64,000 nt of DNA from Tenebrio molitor (GCF_963966145.1 NC_091046.1:21080001-21144000); one strand, 5' to 3'; counted from the first letter of the stretch, positions 45,103 through 56,455 are shown. Made by a program: numbers and translations. The notes: generated from the sequence alone by a model not told the origin.

Positions 45103-45309
45103 TACAATGAGGGACATGGAATCCTGGGCAGTCTGCTATTGTCATTTCAAAAAATGTCAATGTAAATGCACCTTTACTGTTATTTTGATTGATATTTAAA
45201 AAAAAAAAAGTTAAATTAACTTAAGCTTAGTTATGAGTAGCTAAGGTATGGTTTAGAAATTTTGACAACTAAATGACACATCTGCCCAGTTTTCCGTGTC
45301 CCCAATAGT
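45103..45309. mobile_element. MITE, second copy of the 28502-28697 family
   Basis: Starts GGTACAATGAGGGACATGG and ends GTGTCCCCAATAGTATG; about 90% alike over 200 bp with a local gap in the A-rich middle. Confidence 0.75.
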
Positions 45310-45310
45310 A

Positions 45311-45475
45311 TGAAAACCTTTCGTGCATGGACGACAAAAAAGTAAAAATGTTAAAAATATCATTTGTTGCACACCATTTAATGAAATTTTCATAAGCTTG
45401 CTGGTAGCGGTTTTTGAATTTGGCCGGCAACACAGTTCTGTAACCAATATACGCAGATTCTTCAATGAAATTCAT
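45311..45475 (-). pseudogene. Crypton-like tyrosine recombinase N-terminal fragment
   Basis: The minus frame reads VLPAKFKNRYQQAYENFIKW followed by CATNDI, the pattern LP.K....Y...Y..F..W of the N-terminal DNA-binding (SAM-like) domain of Crypton-type tyrosine recombinases. Only this part is present. It abuts the MITE at 45103-45309, and the last residues of its frame run into that MITE. Confidence 0.45.
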
Positions 45476-45509
45476 TTTAAACTTTTAAACTAAATTATGA
45501 CCAAGTATT

Positions 45510-45800
45510 CACTAGTAATATCCTCAGTGCATGTCAAATTGTCGATAATTTGACATACACGAGAGGATATTTTGGCAGACTATTTCCTGAGAAAAATTTA
45601 AATGGTAAATACAAATAAACGTAATTCTGTGTTTAAAAATTGGTGTTTCTGTCAATTTTTATGCGGTCGTTGACGGTCATGACATTTGCACTGAGTTAGT
45701 ATCTAAGGTAATTTATTGACAACAGTTTTGCTCTAGGGCAAATTATCGATAATTGCACTAGTGCAGATTATCGCTGTAATTCAATCGCTATTGACTAAAA
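45510..45800 (+). repeat. Repeat family F, copy 2
   Basis: Inverted relative to 13025-13265; here AATTGTCGATAATTTGACAT, then GGCAGACTATTTCCTGAGAA, and GCTCTAG...AATTATCG near the end. Confidence 0.65.
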
Positions 45801-45908
45801 ATCAAATATTACAGCTTTTTGATTGGCTTAAATTTTTCGAAGGAAATTAAATGTCGAGCGGAGAATGAAAAGTTTAATACATTACACCCTGCGAAGCTCT
45901 GTCAGGTG

Positions 45909-46139
45909 CTCTGAGTTTTTAAATAACCTCGGCTACGCTTACGCTTCGCGTCGGCCATTCAAAAACACCTCGCACCTAAAAGTAAGCTTTCGCAGCTTGT
46001 AATATAATAGTATATTGTATATCAAGAGTTGAAAATGAAAGATTTCACACGAGTTTGCAGAATTGAGCCACAAGCCGTAGGCGCGTGGCTTAAGCAAACG
46101 AGTGTGAAATCGAATTTTCAACACGTGGTATACACGATA
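45909..46139. repeat. Hairpin islands H7a and H7b
   Basis: Two palindromes. 45909-45967 pairs GAGTTTTTAAAT with ATTCAAAAAC around CGGCTACGCTTACGCTTCGC. 46011-46139 pairs TATTGTATAT, GTTGAAAAT, GATTTCACACGAGTTTGC with GCAAACGAGTGTGAAATC, ATTTTCAAC and GTATACACGATA. Just outside, TTTTCCGACGACCAC at 46141 is inverted at 46395-46409. Confidence 0.65.
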
Positions 46140-46409
46140 TTTTTCCGACGACCACAAAAAAAAACGCTAATATTCGGCATTCCTTCAAACTTCAAATATT
46201 ATTCCACAGAGCTGCGGACAAAACATACATTGGTGGCCATGGTTACTACAACTGTGTGCAATCATTTCATTGCGCACAGGCTAGAAGGTATCTGATTGGC
46301 TAACCAGTTTCATTGCACACGGGTTCGCTATTTGCATGCAATAGCCAACTTTCAATAATAGTTGTTATTTGTGCGAATTTACGCATTTTTCATAGTGGTC
46401 GTCGGAAAA

Positions 46410-46785
46410 TGACTATTGTTTTTTCGTTGCTATGGTATGTTAGCAATGTTGCCGCGTTTGAAAACCACTCCCCCACACCAAATTTCATCATTTTAACACT
46501 GAAGAAGAAACGGATTTCAAACATATTCCTGAAAGGAATTTTTGGCTATCTGTCGAGGGCACTTTTGAAAGTTGACATATATAATAATTATGTTCCCACA
46601 TATTGATGTGGGATCATTTAGTTTTACAGGTAGTTCAGTTGTAACTTCCAAAAGCTCTTGCGCGTAACGAAAGGCCAAAAGCAAAAAAAAAAATTCTTCA
46701 TGTTCCATGATTACCTTAGATAACTTATAACTGCCAGTGCCCAGTTATTACTGCTTCTTTATGGAATCCACACTATTTTACATTA
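46410..46785. other. No gene seen
   Basis: No supported coding exon. Confidence 0.3.
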
Positions 46786-47376
46786 TACAGGGTGTTACGG
46801 TTCGAAAATCCTGTTCCGTTCATTTCCTCGTTTTTGCGGATTTGGCCGAAGTGAAAGACCCATGGGTTCCACTAATGCTTGGGGATGCACCATCGTTACT
46901 CGAACACCTCGAAAGTGACCTCAAAAGTAACCTATTGAGTAAACTCTCGTTCACAGTTAGACCGCGACTGTTTTGTTCGTGTCCCTTTTTCCCGATACCT
47001 CTACATCCCGTTCGCTTGTTGTTGTCGTTAATCCTTTCTACCTTGCCTTCTCTTTGAGTTTTCCTTGTCGGTTTCTCTTCGTTTTTACGTTTGGTCCAGC
47101 TGAAGAGGCAGCTGGAGCCGTGCCTTTTTCCTCAAAATTTCAGCGGGACGGTAGCTACATACCGTCGGGTTTGTCAGGCTGCGCCAGAAAACTACATGTG
47201 TCCATTTAAAAAAAAAAGTTGACTATCGTTAGCTATTGAAAATATCACCAAAAAAATATATTTTATGGCTGCTTCGTAGCGCATCAAAAACCATATCTTT
47301 GGTTTTTTTGTTCATTGAAATCGGATAACAAATAAAAAAGTTATGGGTTGAGGCATTTTTTATCAAACAGCCTGTA
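46786..47376. mobile_element. Possible short-TIR element of about 590 bp
   Basis: TACAGGGTGTT at the left and AAACAGCCTGTA at the right are inverted only over about 9 bp. The frames inside (46737-47209) do not resemble any family known to me. Confidence 0.3.
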
Positions 47377-47860
47377 TTGTACATAAAGATGTTCATTTAA
47401 TATTCTGGTAGCATCACCTATGGAAATCTTTTGTTTTGAAAAACGGACACGAATTATGATAAAAAAAGTAACACAATTACAATTCACGCACAAATTAATC
47501 ATTTTATTAAATGAGGTGCTGTATATGTCTACCTTCTTCTTTTCATAATAATTTGTGACACGTTCCTACTTTCCTATAGTTTGTCTTAATTCTAAATTTC
47601 CATCACCTGTTGAATTATGTTGGCAAAATAAAAATATTTCTAAACTGGGGATTCTTAATAATAATCAACAGTTTTTAGATTAAATTCTTGGTTTAAAGTA
47701 TTGTTTAATTTATTTGAAAGATATATCTTTGTCAGTGGGTGAAGCAGGTCAGCAGGCACTAAGAGCTTTAACAAAACTGTGCAATTTTTTATTGTCTGGC
47801 CAACTTCCTTCAGAAATTTGTCATTTATTATTATGGTGCGTCTTAACCCTTAGTTGCTGA

Positions 47861-48754
47861 ACCAGGGTCATTTTGACCCTGCATGATTTTCATTTGCTGA
47901 CTGTATGCCACGTGTGCGTTTTTTTCATTTGGCCGTCTCAGCACCTTCACGTCTGTTGATAAGTAGATGTTGAACGTGTAGTTTGGTGTTCCATTTTATT
48001 TGAAAATATCGGAAATGAGTGTAATAGGGTCATATTGACCCTGGTACGGTAAATACGTTTTTTTTTCTTTAGGGCATCTATCGAAAGTAATATGGTTGGT
48101 TCTTCACGGACCAGGTTTCAATTCATAAAACAACTTGCAAAAGCATTAGTTCTACCACAAATTATTAGGCGACATAATAATCCAAGTATACAACGGCAAT
48201 TGAAGGATACTATGGCTCGTGTTGCTGCGATTGCAAGGGAAGAAGCACCACCGAATATTTTTACTAAACTAACTAAAAGAGTAAGATGTGCTTTATGTCC
48301 ATATGCACGTGACAGCAAAACTTCATTTTTATGTATAAATTGCAAAAAGCCCGTTTGCAGTGAGTAAAGAAAGCATATCTGCAGATGTTGTCAGGATTAA
48401 TTTAATTTTTGCGACTTCAGTGCAGCCATTGCAGGTTTCTTTTGTGATGATAATTTTTAATTTTTTGATTATTGATTATATCCCTTCATTGTTTATTTAT
48501 CCTATGTTACCAAAGAAATGGTTATTAAAATGTTTTAATTTGATTTTTGTATTTTTTTAATTAGGCTCTGCAGAAACATTACGCTTTTAACATTTTTTGT
48601 TGCAAAATATTGATTCAAATTAATTTAAACAAAGTCGTGTGTGATAAAGTTGTAAAAGATATTACTTAGCGTTATAGAATGGTTTCAATTGATAAATAAC
48701 GGTTTTATATATTTATAACAAATTACTCCAATGACAGGGTCACTTTGACCCTGG
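47861..48754. repeat. Three GGGTCA..TGACCC palindromes in the piggyBac element
   Basis: 20-bp palindromes at about 47862-47881 (CAGGGTCATTTTGACCCTG), 48028-48046 (AGGGTCATATTGACCCTGG) and 48735-48754 (CAGGGTCACTTTGACCCTGG). Two near the left end, one near the right. Confidence 0.75.
48080..48368 (+). pseudogene. piggyBac transposase C-terminus
   Basis: The frame contains SSRTRFQFIKQLAKALVLP followed by a spacer, then VRCALCPYARDSKTSFLCIN and CKKPVCSE before a stop. Cys pairs CALC and CINC...C form the cysteine-rich finger that binds the TIR in piggyBac proteins; the usual tail (…H…C..C) continues in frame after the stop as HICRCC. The DDD catalytic region is deleted, so this is a relic inside the 950-bp element. 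Confidence 0.75.
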
Positions 48755-49913
48755 TTCAGTAAATATGTTCGTCCGCATACGTTCAGTGGTTAAGGGTTAA
48801 TGCACCCTTCATAAGAAAGATGGAGGAATTAGACCGATCGCTATCGGAAACTGTTTACGAAGATTGACTTCAAAGCTAGCCTGTTTTCAAAGTCGTAATA
48901 TTGTAAATTCGTATTTATCTCCACAGTCCACACCAACTTGGAGTGGCAAGTAAGCCAGCAATTCATACCACACGAACCTTTGTGAATAACGACCAAAACC
49001 GTGGCAAAGTTCTTCTTAAATTAAGTTTTGAAAAACGCCTTTAACTCAGTTGAACGGGATTGTATTCTAAAAGAAGTGTAATGTCATACCTCACTTCTTT
49101 GCCCTTATCTTTATCACTGCTATAGGAATCCTTCAACTTTATTTTTCGATTCATTTAATTTCTTCTTCTGTTGGAGCCCAGTAAGGAGATCCTTGCGGTC
49201 CTATGATTTTTAGTCTTGCTATTCAACCAATTATTTTTTCTTTGGATTTTCAAATGAATATTTGGTATTTAGATGATGGAACCTTAGCTGATTACCCAGA
49301 AGTAGTTTTGTCCGACTGAAGAAAGTTATCAATTTATCCAGAAAAATTAGTCTTGAATTAAACTTTAACAAATGCGAGATCTTTTGCTGTTCTCGAGACA
49401 CAGATTTAAAAGTCATAAAGGAATTTCAAAATTTAGCACCAGGTATTAAAATTTGTGAACGAGGAAGTTTATCTCTTTTAAGCTCTCCATTCTTTGACCA
49501 AGGTTTCAAAAACACTGTCGAAAAAACTATAATTACAGTTGAAAAATCTTTTAAACAAAGCTGAACTTATTAGCAGACACGTAGCTTATACTTTAATCAA
49601 GAACTGTCTTTTCATACCAAAATTTATTTTTTTATTAAGAACAACTTCATTTTGGAAATTTTCTAATTATGTTAATTCAATTGATTCTTCTTTAAAGCCT
49701 TCTTTAGAAAGAATACTTAATTTACGTTTAACTGATTTACAATGGTGTCAGTCCACTTTAGCGATTAGATTTGGTGCACTGGGAATTCGCCGCATTTCCG
49801 ATATTTGCCTCCCTGCTATCCTATCTTCAATTCATGGTGTTAAAAAACTTGTTTTTCCACTACTAGTCTCAGAAGGCTTCATTATTGACTCTCGAACCGA
49901 CCCCAGAAGTTGA

Positions 49914-50257
49914 ATTTCTCTCCCAAGGTTAATAATAATTTTCATTATTAACCTAGGTGAATAATGAACAGCCGTCACCTAGCAAGTAAAAATTTTCGTT
50001 GATTTCATTGGTTAATGTAGACGATTTTCATAGCAACCGTTGAAAAATGAGAACTCGGATCGTCGCATCAGACAAAATAATTTGATTAATAATTATTACC
50101 AGAAAGGGTTTTAACGTATCTAGTAGTGAAAAAAATAGTATATAAACCACGGTCAAGAAGTTCCTTATAGTCTTCGCACCTTAGAACCCTCGGTACGCCT
50201 CGGGCTCTAATCTTGGCGCTCTGGCTATAATCATGAACTTCTTCACCTTGATGTATA
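49914..50257. repeat. Foldback insertion with hairpin island H8
   Basis: It interrupts the non-LTR element after its LPAILSS segment. GGTTAATAATAATTTTCATT forms a small inverted pair at 49927-49953. The hairpin at 50151-50247 pairs AAGAAGTTC, TTATAG and CCCTCGG with CTCGGG, CTATAA and GAACTTCTT. Confidence 0.6.
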
Positions 50258-50258
50258 A

Positions 50259-50784
50259 TACTGGGTGCCCCAGAATTCGCAGAACAACTCAATGGGGCAA
50301 TGTCAACTCATGTTAGAAGATAATGAGAAAAATAATTTAAAATTTTTATACCTGTTAAATTTCAAGATATGGGGGCAGTTTTGATCTCATTTATTTTAAA
50401 TATTAAAAAAGATTTTGACTATTTATCTTTTACTAGCCAGTGGCATAATAATTCTGAACGATTGTGATCAAGTTTGCAATTATTTTCTTCATTACTTCCA
50501 GCATTTCCAAATAGTAATTTTATGCCCATTTTACCTCAAATAATGTACGGCAACATGGCTTTTAGTTTTCGTTCTCATTTCCATGGATACAACAAAAATG
50601 AAGTATTTGCAGACTATTGGGATACATAGAATGTTTTTAAATGTTGCCACATTTAGTGTAACAAAGAGGTCCATATCTTCTACAAAAAACAAAATTAACT
50701 TTTTTAAACATTTTTACCTGATATTTTAGTTACTACTTAACAACGTAGTGCTAAGTTGTTCCGCGAATTTTGGGGCACCCAGTA
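50259..50784. mobile_element. TIR element family G, copy 3 (short form)
   Basis: TACTGGGTGCCCC...GGGGCACCCAGTA ends as in copies 1 and 2, here 526 bp, with no retrotransposon. The clean internal sequence shows what copies 1 and 2 looked like before invasion. It sits within the non-LTR element. Confidence 0.8.
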
Positions 50785-51119
50785 TACTATTCTCTAGTAT
50801 TAAATTCAAAGGATAATGAGCTTATGATGGAGCTTTAGCAGTCTGGGATGTAGAATATGAGAACGAAAGACCAACAATTCCACAATTTCAGAAGAATTGG
50901 GATAATATCAATATCAAACGAATAATTGCCAATGATTTAATCTTTAATTCACCTAGAGACTTGGCTCGTTTTAAGGCTTTGCAATGCAGAGAATCAGAAT
51001 CTTGGTTACATGCAATACCTTCTCCTAATATTGGTACTCTTTTAGATAACACTTCCTTCCAAGTTTGTATGGTGTAAAATTGGGTTGTAATCTTTGTACA
51101 CCTCATATTTGCATATAAT

Positions 51120-51822
51120 TAAGTTCGGACACAACCGAATAAAAATATATTTATTAAAAACTACGAGCTCTCTAATACATGGTACTAATAAGAACTGAAC
51201 TGTGTCACTACAATTTCCTTATACAAGGTGTAACAGAAATAAGTGCATTAATTTTAACTGATAATAGAACTCATCAAAAGGAACAACTTTTTCTCTGCCA
51301 TTTTGGCGAAACAAGTTACGTAATGGCTTAAAAAGTAGATTTTCCTAAAACCGTTCATATCTCCAAAACTAAGCTACCTAAAAACGTGAAACAACCAGAT
51401 TCTTACGAAGTGGCTTTTTTTGCTATATGGGTAGATTTGTTTGAATTTCGATTTCGGCGTTAAAACACGTTTTCTGGAAAAAAATGGACGTTTTTTTCAT
51501 ATTAGCGCTGATCTCAATTTGCCATTGCAGTATTCAGTAGCGTAGGGCTATTTTAGTGAAAAATCTCTCCAATTATTTTTTGGAATTAAACATCATTTTT
51601 CGGCAAAATGGTAGATAGAGAAGTTGTTCCTTTTGACGAGTTCTATTACCAGTTAAAATTAATGCACCTATTTCTGTTACACCCTGTATACCCTAAAGTA
51701 TAGATGATATTGATAATCAGTGCAGACATGTAGGTACACATTTGGTGAATAAATTGACATGGTGCAAATGGCAAATGATAGATAAACTAAACATATAAAT
51801 ACCTCGTAAAATAAGACATATT
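51120..51822. other. Insertion region within the non-LTR element
   Basis: Non-coding DNA separating the LHAIPSPNIG and RHTEINSII segments of the retrotransposon; it contains the MITE at 51224-51686. Confidence 0.5.
51222..51688. mobile_element. MITE with about 85-bp TIRs
   Basis: Ends CAAGGTGTAACAGAAATAAG and, complement, CAGGGTGTAACAGAAATAGG, then TGCATTAATTTTAACTG and CAAAAGGAACAACTT in both arms; TA at 51222-51223 and 51687-51688. Confidence 0.75.
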
Positions 51823-52509
51823 GTGGGGTGGTCACGTAGACATCTGTCGGACTATAAGGGTGGTCATGTAGGCGACATAATTATATGCAATGCGAAAGTT
51901 GACGAAATTGGCATCTACGGTCTAAGTTGTTCAAAAAGCAGTGGTAGATTTTCCAGACACACTGAAATTAATTCTATTATCAACCGGTCTTTGACTTCTA
52001 TTCATGTTAATTCAACTTTAGAACCAAACGGACTGTCTCGGGATAATGGAAAACACCCAGATGGGATGACTTTAGTACCATGGATTAAAGGTCAACCTTT
52101 AGTTTGGGACATTACTATTGTAAACAGTTACCTACGTTTTGAAAACTTGTGAAGTTTCAGGTTTTGCCGCTGAAATGGCTGGCAAATGCAAACATAGCAA
52201 ATACAGTTCAATTATTTCGTCAAAATACGTATTTAAAGGTTTAGCCTTTGAAACCTTAGGTCTTTGGTGCAAAGAAGCCATTGATTTCATTAATGTTACG
52301 GAAACCGACTTATGGCGGAATCAGGCGATTCAAAATCAAAGAAATTCCTTTTTGACGGGATTTCTCTTGCCATTCAACGTGGAAACGCTGCAAGCATTCG
52401 GGGCACTTTTCCGGATTCCGCATTATTATCGGAATTTTTTTTATTGTAAAACAAAAATGTTATGTACTTGGTACTCGTAATTATATTATTGTTTTAATTT
52501 ATTTATTAG

Positions 52510-52841
52510 TGTGGGGTTTAATATAATCGTTCTTTATTTAACAAAGAACTAAATACAAGTCACAAAAGTAAGCAGTGTATCTAGGAGAGAGGTTAGAGAA
52601 GTTGAGTCCCAGCGGAAGCAAAACATCTTGTGAATTCCGGCTGGGTGTCGATCTTTTATAGGCGTCGATTGGCGCCGTTTTGACGACAGTTGATGATATG
52701 GCGTCGGCGGGAACGTTTGACCAATGGGGCGGTGACGGAGCGTAGTGCCGCAAGGTACTACTAGCGACACCACGAGGGTAGTAGCGGGGCGCATTTGTAC
52801 TACCAATTCGGTGTAACGAGTAGTATTTGAATTTCCCTACA
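52510..52841 (-). mobile_element. 3' LTR, 332 bp
   Basis: Begins TGTAGGG directly after the polypurine tract and ends CCCCACA. Contains CTATAAAAGATCG (about 52650-52665), a TATA box, and TTAAATAAAG (about 52530-52540), a polyadenylation signal, in the expected order. Confidence 0.75.
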
Positions 52842-53267
52842 GTTTCCCCCTCAGACCCAATGTAGCGACTCGCCATTGGGGCTGAATCACCGGGTTCTTG
52901 CGGGGTCATCCTCGTCTTCGGATGGGGGCGACCGGCGCGGGTGGAATCTCGGTTGGTCCATGATAGGGCTGGGTGGTAGATGCCAACGGCGCGGGGCGGT
53001 GTATCCAAGGAGTCCAGCTCGTAACTGATCTGTTCGATCTCGTGTTGTTCTCTGGCGTCGTTCGTGGCGTCGCCCATTTGCATGAGCTTTGGAGTGGCTT
53101 CAGCTAAAAAGTTTTCAGAGATGACGATGCTCCGTGCATCATGGGTAACATCGTCAACGGTTCCAACTGCGGGCGAACGTGAGATAAGACCGGGTGAATA
53201 GACGGCTGGCGTACTCACAGTACTCTATCGGTTTCTCGTCTTTTCCCTCCCTCTGAAGAAGAGCTGC

Positions 53268-54118
53268 TCATTCGTTCGGGGTGTAGTCAGCGTTTTCTTG
53301 GGTTTTCAAATGAAGCGAGGAGAATTCGAGCGGTGTGGCGTAATCGGTTGCGTCCATGAACATGTCAGTGGCGCTGTCGGCGGCGGCCCACATGTATTCA
53401 AAAGCGCCGGGTGCCTGGTAGATGTTCCAAACCCCTGGGGGTTGGACAGCGACTGATGCACCTGGAATCGGAGGGCCGTAGTTCTCTGCTTCCATCGGCT
53501 CCGAGTGGACAGTCGTTGGACGGGGTGCTGTTTCTGCAGCAGCGAGTCTGAGATCGTTTGGTTGCTGGGATGTAATCTCGATGACACCGTCCTTTGGCGT
53601 CATCGGATAAGTGACGTCGGCGTCGTCCCTGAAATGAAAGCGTTTCGCGCCTAAATCCAGAATTAGCCCAGCGCCTTCGATGAAGTCAGCGCCCAATAAC
53701 GTTTTGGTGGCGGCGTTTTCGGATAACGTCACAAAGGTGGCCGCGATCACCCTTCCATGGAGAGCGATGTTGGTACGAATCGTTGGCACCTTCATCGTCT
53801 TGATGCTACCATCGGCAAAAGTGGCGTCGACGGTTTTGTAGTGCACCGGGTGACTTGTTTCTCGCAGTCGCTGAAATAGGCTCACGCTGGCAACGCTAGA
53901 ACCTGCGGCGGTGTCGAGAAACGCAGTCCCTGTTGTACCTGCTACCTCGATAGTTACGGCCGATCTTAAACGTGGTTTGAGCCTGGTGGCGCAGAACCCT
54001 ACATTGTTGACGTGGACGTTCGTGAACCCAGTGTCTCGATTACATTGGAGGCAGTTTTTTCGGACTACCCCGGGAGCGTTGCACCCGTAGCAACGGATCT
54101 CTTCTGGCGGTCGGAGGC
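53268..54118 (-). pseudogene. Gag zinc knuckle and retropepsin of a Ty3-like element
   Basis: The open frame starts within EEIRCYGCNAPGVVRKNC, a CCHC knuckle in which the histidine position is valine. It continues to AFLDTAAGSSVASVSLFQRL, where DTA takes the place of the catalytic DTG/DSG of aspartic proteases, and to LLGADFIEGAGLILDLG, the conserved second half of Ty3-type retropepsins. The remainder to 53268 is not recognised. Frame intact over about 280 codons, but without the 5' gag and with nothing of RT downstream, so the gene is partial. Protease assignment is firm; superfamily is likely Ty3. Confidence 0.7.
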
Positions 54119-54121
54119 GAG

Positions 54122-55450
54122 GAGTGCTTTTTTGTGATGGATATGCCTAATTCTTTTTTTCTTGTTCGTTATAGTCGTGAAAAAGTTTTCAGAAAAAAAA
54201 ATCGCGACAATTACAAAGGAAAGTCGAAAAATTCGGGCAAACTACAAAAATTATAATTTTTGTATGCATTCTCGATCATAACTGACCACAGGAACGACAT
54301 ATTTGATTAATTCTTTTTTTTTGTTCGATATGCCCCGGGATGGAAATAACTAAGTAGAAAAAAAAATCTGGAAGCTTTGGAGAAAAATCTGGAAAAACTA
54401 AATTAAAATAATTCGGCGAAAACTGAAAGTGCTTTTTTGTATGAACTCAAGACCATAACTCAGGATTCGAACGATGGCTTGATGCTTTTTTTTGTTTTCA
54501 ATTGAAAAAAAATCTGGAAGATTTGAAGAAAAACCTGGAAGAACGCAATCCAGTAAATTAAAATAAAATTACATTTGCTTTTACTTTTGTGTTGTTTCGC
54601 GATCTGTCCAACAAATGTAGTACATATAGTCTATTTTTTAATCAAAGAACCACAACACCGCAATTTGCACCCAAAATAGAGCTGACAACAGTGTACACTT
54701 TTGAACCAGGGTGAAAAATCTCATCATATAAAAATTGAGGTTATTAGAGATATTAGTAGCGCAGCAATTTAATAAAGTTAATAACAACTAACAACAACCA
54801 ATTTGAGAGTTTTATAAATGTCTTACTTTGCGAGACATTTTTAATAACACGTTCAAATTTTAGCTGCGAGTTTGCGTACTTTCAAGGACATTAAAAATGA
54901 CAGGCGTTGGCAGAAATAGCCAATAGATATCATTAAATTCCCTAAATTTAGAAATGTTTTATATTTGCAAACCTAAATCAACAGGTCGTGATTCTTTGAT
55001 TAAAAAACAGACTTTAATTGTTTTATTTCTATTCCAATTTATTTGCCTACAGCAACAAATGTTATTTGACAGCTGATTGTGAAATTGGGAATCAAACTAA
55101 TCGGATTGTTTACTTGAACATCGATCTTACGATCGAAATCGAAATGTAAATATTGGGTGATTCAAAATAATTGTGGATAAATCTGGCAACTATGTACGAA
55201 TGTACGAATAGAGATGACATTTCTTTGACAGTTCATAGACAGTTGATAGACAAAACCGCATGGTTCCAACTCTCAATTCCAGGCACATCACACATTTCCA
55301 GCATTTCAGCAGTGTAGAATACTGCCGATAGAATTCATCTCCCATGTAAAATTCCTCATTTTTACATGTTTGCACATTTCCAATAGCTTTTCACAAATTC
55401 ACAAAAAAATTTATGTATTGAAATTTGGACAAGACAACGTCTGTCGGGTT
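54122..55450 (-). mobile_element. Dispersed repeat family D, copy 2
   Basis: Inverted relative to 1838-3180, with TGCATTCTCGATCATAACTG, GATATGCCCCGGGATGG and, further, TACTGCCGATAGAATTCATC as landmarks. Its end at 54122 is the breakpoint with the Ty3-like element. Confidence 0.7.
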
Positions 55451-55903
55451 AGCTGGTAATTAATTAATAATAAATAACAAATTTGTGTCTTGGTCGGCTA
55501 TCACTGATTTTTTGACTTTTACTTTTGCGCTTGCGTACAGTTGGTTGCAAAAAAAACGGGAACTGTCAGAATAAAATTGACACATTTTTACAATTTTTCC
55601 ATAGTGTGAAACCTTCTTACGAGAGATAGGTTAGAATTAACGTTAAAATTCAATGACATTTTTTAAAATTATTTGATAGGTATTATCAAGGAAACAATTA
55701 ATTGACAAATGGAAAAAATCAAATTTACATTAGGAAAATTTTCGTTTCCCGATTTTTTTGCAACCAACTGTACCGAATGCGACAGGCCAATTTATAAAAT
55801 GGTCTGTCGTCGACTATGACACGTCAACGTCAGCGGTACCGTCAACGTTTGCGTCATACGTACGGACGTCAATCTATAAATCGAGCTTAATAGTTATTTA
55901 CCC
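55451..55903. other. No gene; one inverted pair
   Basis: TACAGTTGGTTGCAAAAAAAA at 55537 is inverted as TTTTTGCAACCAACTGTA at 55755-55772, marking a MITE of about 235 bp. Confidence 0.5.
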
Positions 55904-56002
55904 TACGAGAGAGGAAGGTAAAGCTTTTGTTCACGCGAATTGCACGTTCGGTCACGACGCGCAGCGTGAGTGAAGTGAATAAAAGCGGCCTTACTCTCGA
56001 GT
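55904..56002. repeat. Hairpin island H9
   Basis: CGAGAGAGGAAGG, AAGCTTTTGTTCAC pair with GTGAATAAAAGC and CCTTACTCTCG; centre ACGACGCGCAGCGTGAG. Confidence 0.6.
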
Positions 56003-56186
56003 GCTGTATGTGGTTTTGTTCGATACCTTAGATACCTCCTTGGAAAATGAGTCTGTAACTTTACATTCAAAATTTTAAATTAAATAAAAAAAATCATATT
56101 TTCGGAGAGACCTGTTGCTATGGAAAAAAATTAAATTCAAAATAAACAAAGTTTTATAAAGTTAATAAAGTGATTGTGTATACGTT

Positions 56187-56455
56187 GTGGAAATGAATGT
56201 TGAAGAATTCTATGTTCCTGATGACGTCCTGGAAGAGGCAAGTGCCGCGAAGTACCAAATGGTGCCTACGAAATCAAAATTACGATACCAGAAAGAATTG
56301 GAAATATTTACACAATGGCAGACCGAGAAACGGATCAAGGGAAAAGATGAAAACGTGATAGCATATTTTAAAAATATAGAAGCAGCATCAGCGTGGTCGT
56401 GATATTCAATGTTGAAGAGTACACTGTTTGTATTTCAAAACGTTGACATCTACAG
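56187..56455 (+). pseudogene. Crypton-like tyrosine recombinase, N-terminal part
   Basis: An ATG frame reads NVEEFYVPDDVLEEA, then PTKSKLRYQKELEIFTQWQ and NVIAYFKNIEAASAWS before TGA at 56400. In the same frame YSMLKSTLFVFQNVDI follows. The pattern (FEVPDDIL, P.KS...Y......F..W, V.AYF, YSMLKSTL) is the N-terminal domain of Crypton-type and related domesticated tyrosine recombinases of animals. The catalytic domain (R...HxxR...Y) is absent. A short 5' context (TTGTGGAA ATG) is unremarkable. Confidence 0.65.

Larger units (their letters stand above)
47843..48800 (+). mobile_element. piggyBac-type element, deletion derivative
   Basis: TTAA stands at 47843-47846 and 48797-48800; the element between begins CCCTTA and ends TAAGGG. 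Subterminal sequences CTGAAC and GGGTCANNNTGACCC are inverted near both ends. TTAA duplication and CCC ends are diagnostic for piggyBac. It keeps only the C-terminal part of the transposase and lies inside the reverse transcriptase frame of the non-LTR element. Confidence 0.85.
47690..52430 (+). pseudogene. Non-LTR retrotransposon with WYLDD reverse transcriptase
   Basis: Pieces in order on the + strand: LSVGEAGQQALRALTKLCNF before the piggyBac insertion; KKDGGIRPIAIGNCLRRLTS after it (48806 on); QLGVASKPAIHTTRTF and KVLLKLSF (motif A region); GDPCGPMIFSLAIQPI (motif B); IWYLDDGTLADYPEVVLSD (motif C, catalytic YLDD). Then 49539-49913 has LINRL-like thumb sequence with LGIRRISDICLPAILSS; 50860-51080 has QKNWDNINI and LHAIPSPNIGTLLDN; 51823-52152 has RHTEINSIINRSLTS, GKHPDGMTLVPWIKGQPLVW and DIT; 52139-52430 ends LAIQRGNAAS in a shifted frame. 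PD followed by WD after about 14 residues could be a restriction-like endonuclease core. Multiple stops and four insertions make it dead. Clade not identified. Confidence 0.75.
52510..54121 (-). mobile_element. Ty3-like LTR element, internally deleted, 3' part
   Basis: Minus orientation: zinc knuckle and protease (54118 to 53268), a segment with TRAGRP typical of the Pol C-terminus (about 52970), a polypurine tract GAGGGGGAAAC (52842-52852), and a 3' LTR (52510-52841). Reverse transcriptase, RNase H and integrase are absent, and the 5' end is cut where it meets repeat family D at 54122. Confidence 0.7.

Noticed and set aside
46737..47209. Two overlapping + frames of 106 and 78 codons
   Set aside because: Composition looks like chance translation of a GC-richer insertion; no domain, no splice signals and a possible transposon end inside the first frame.
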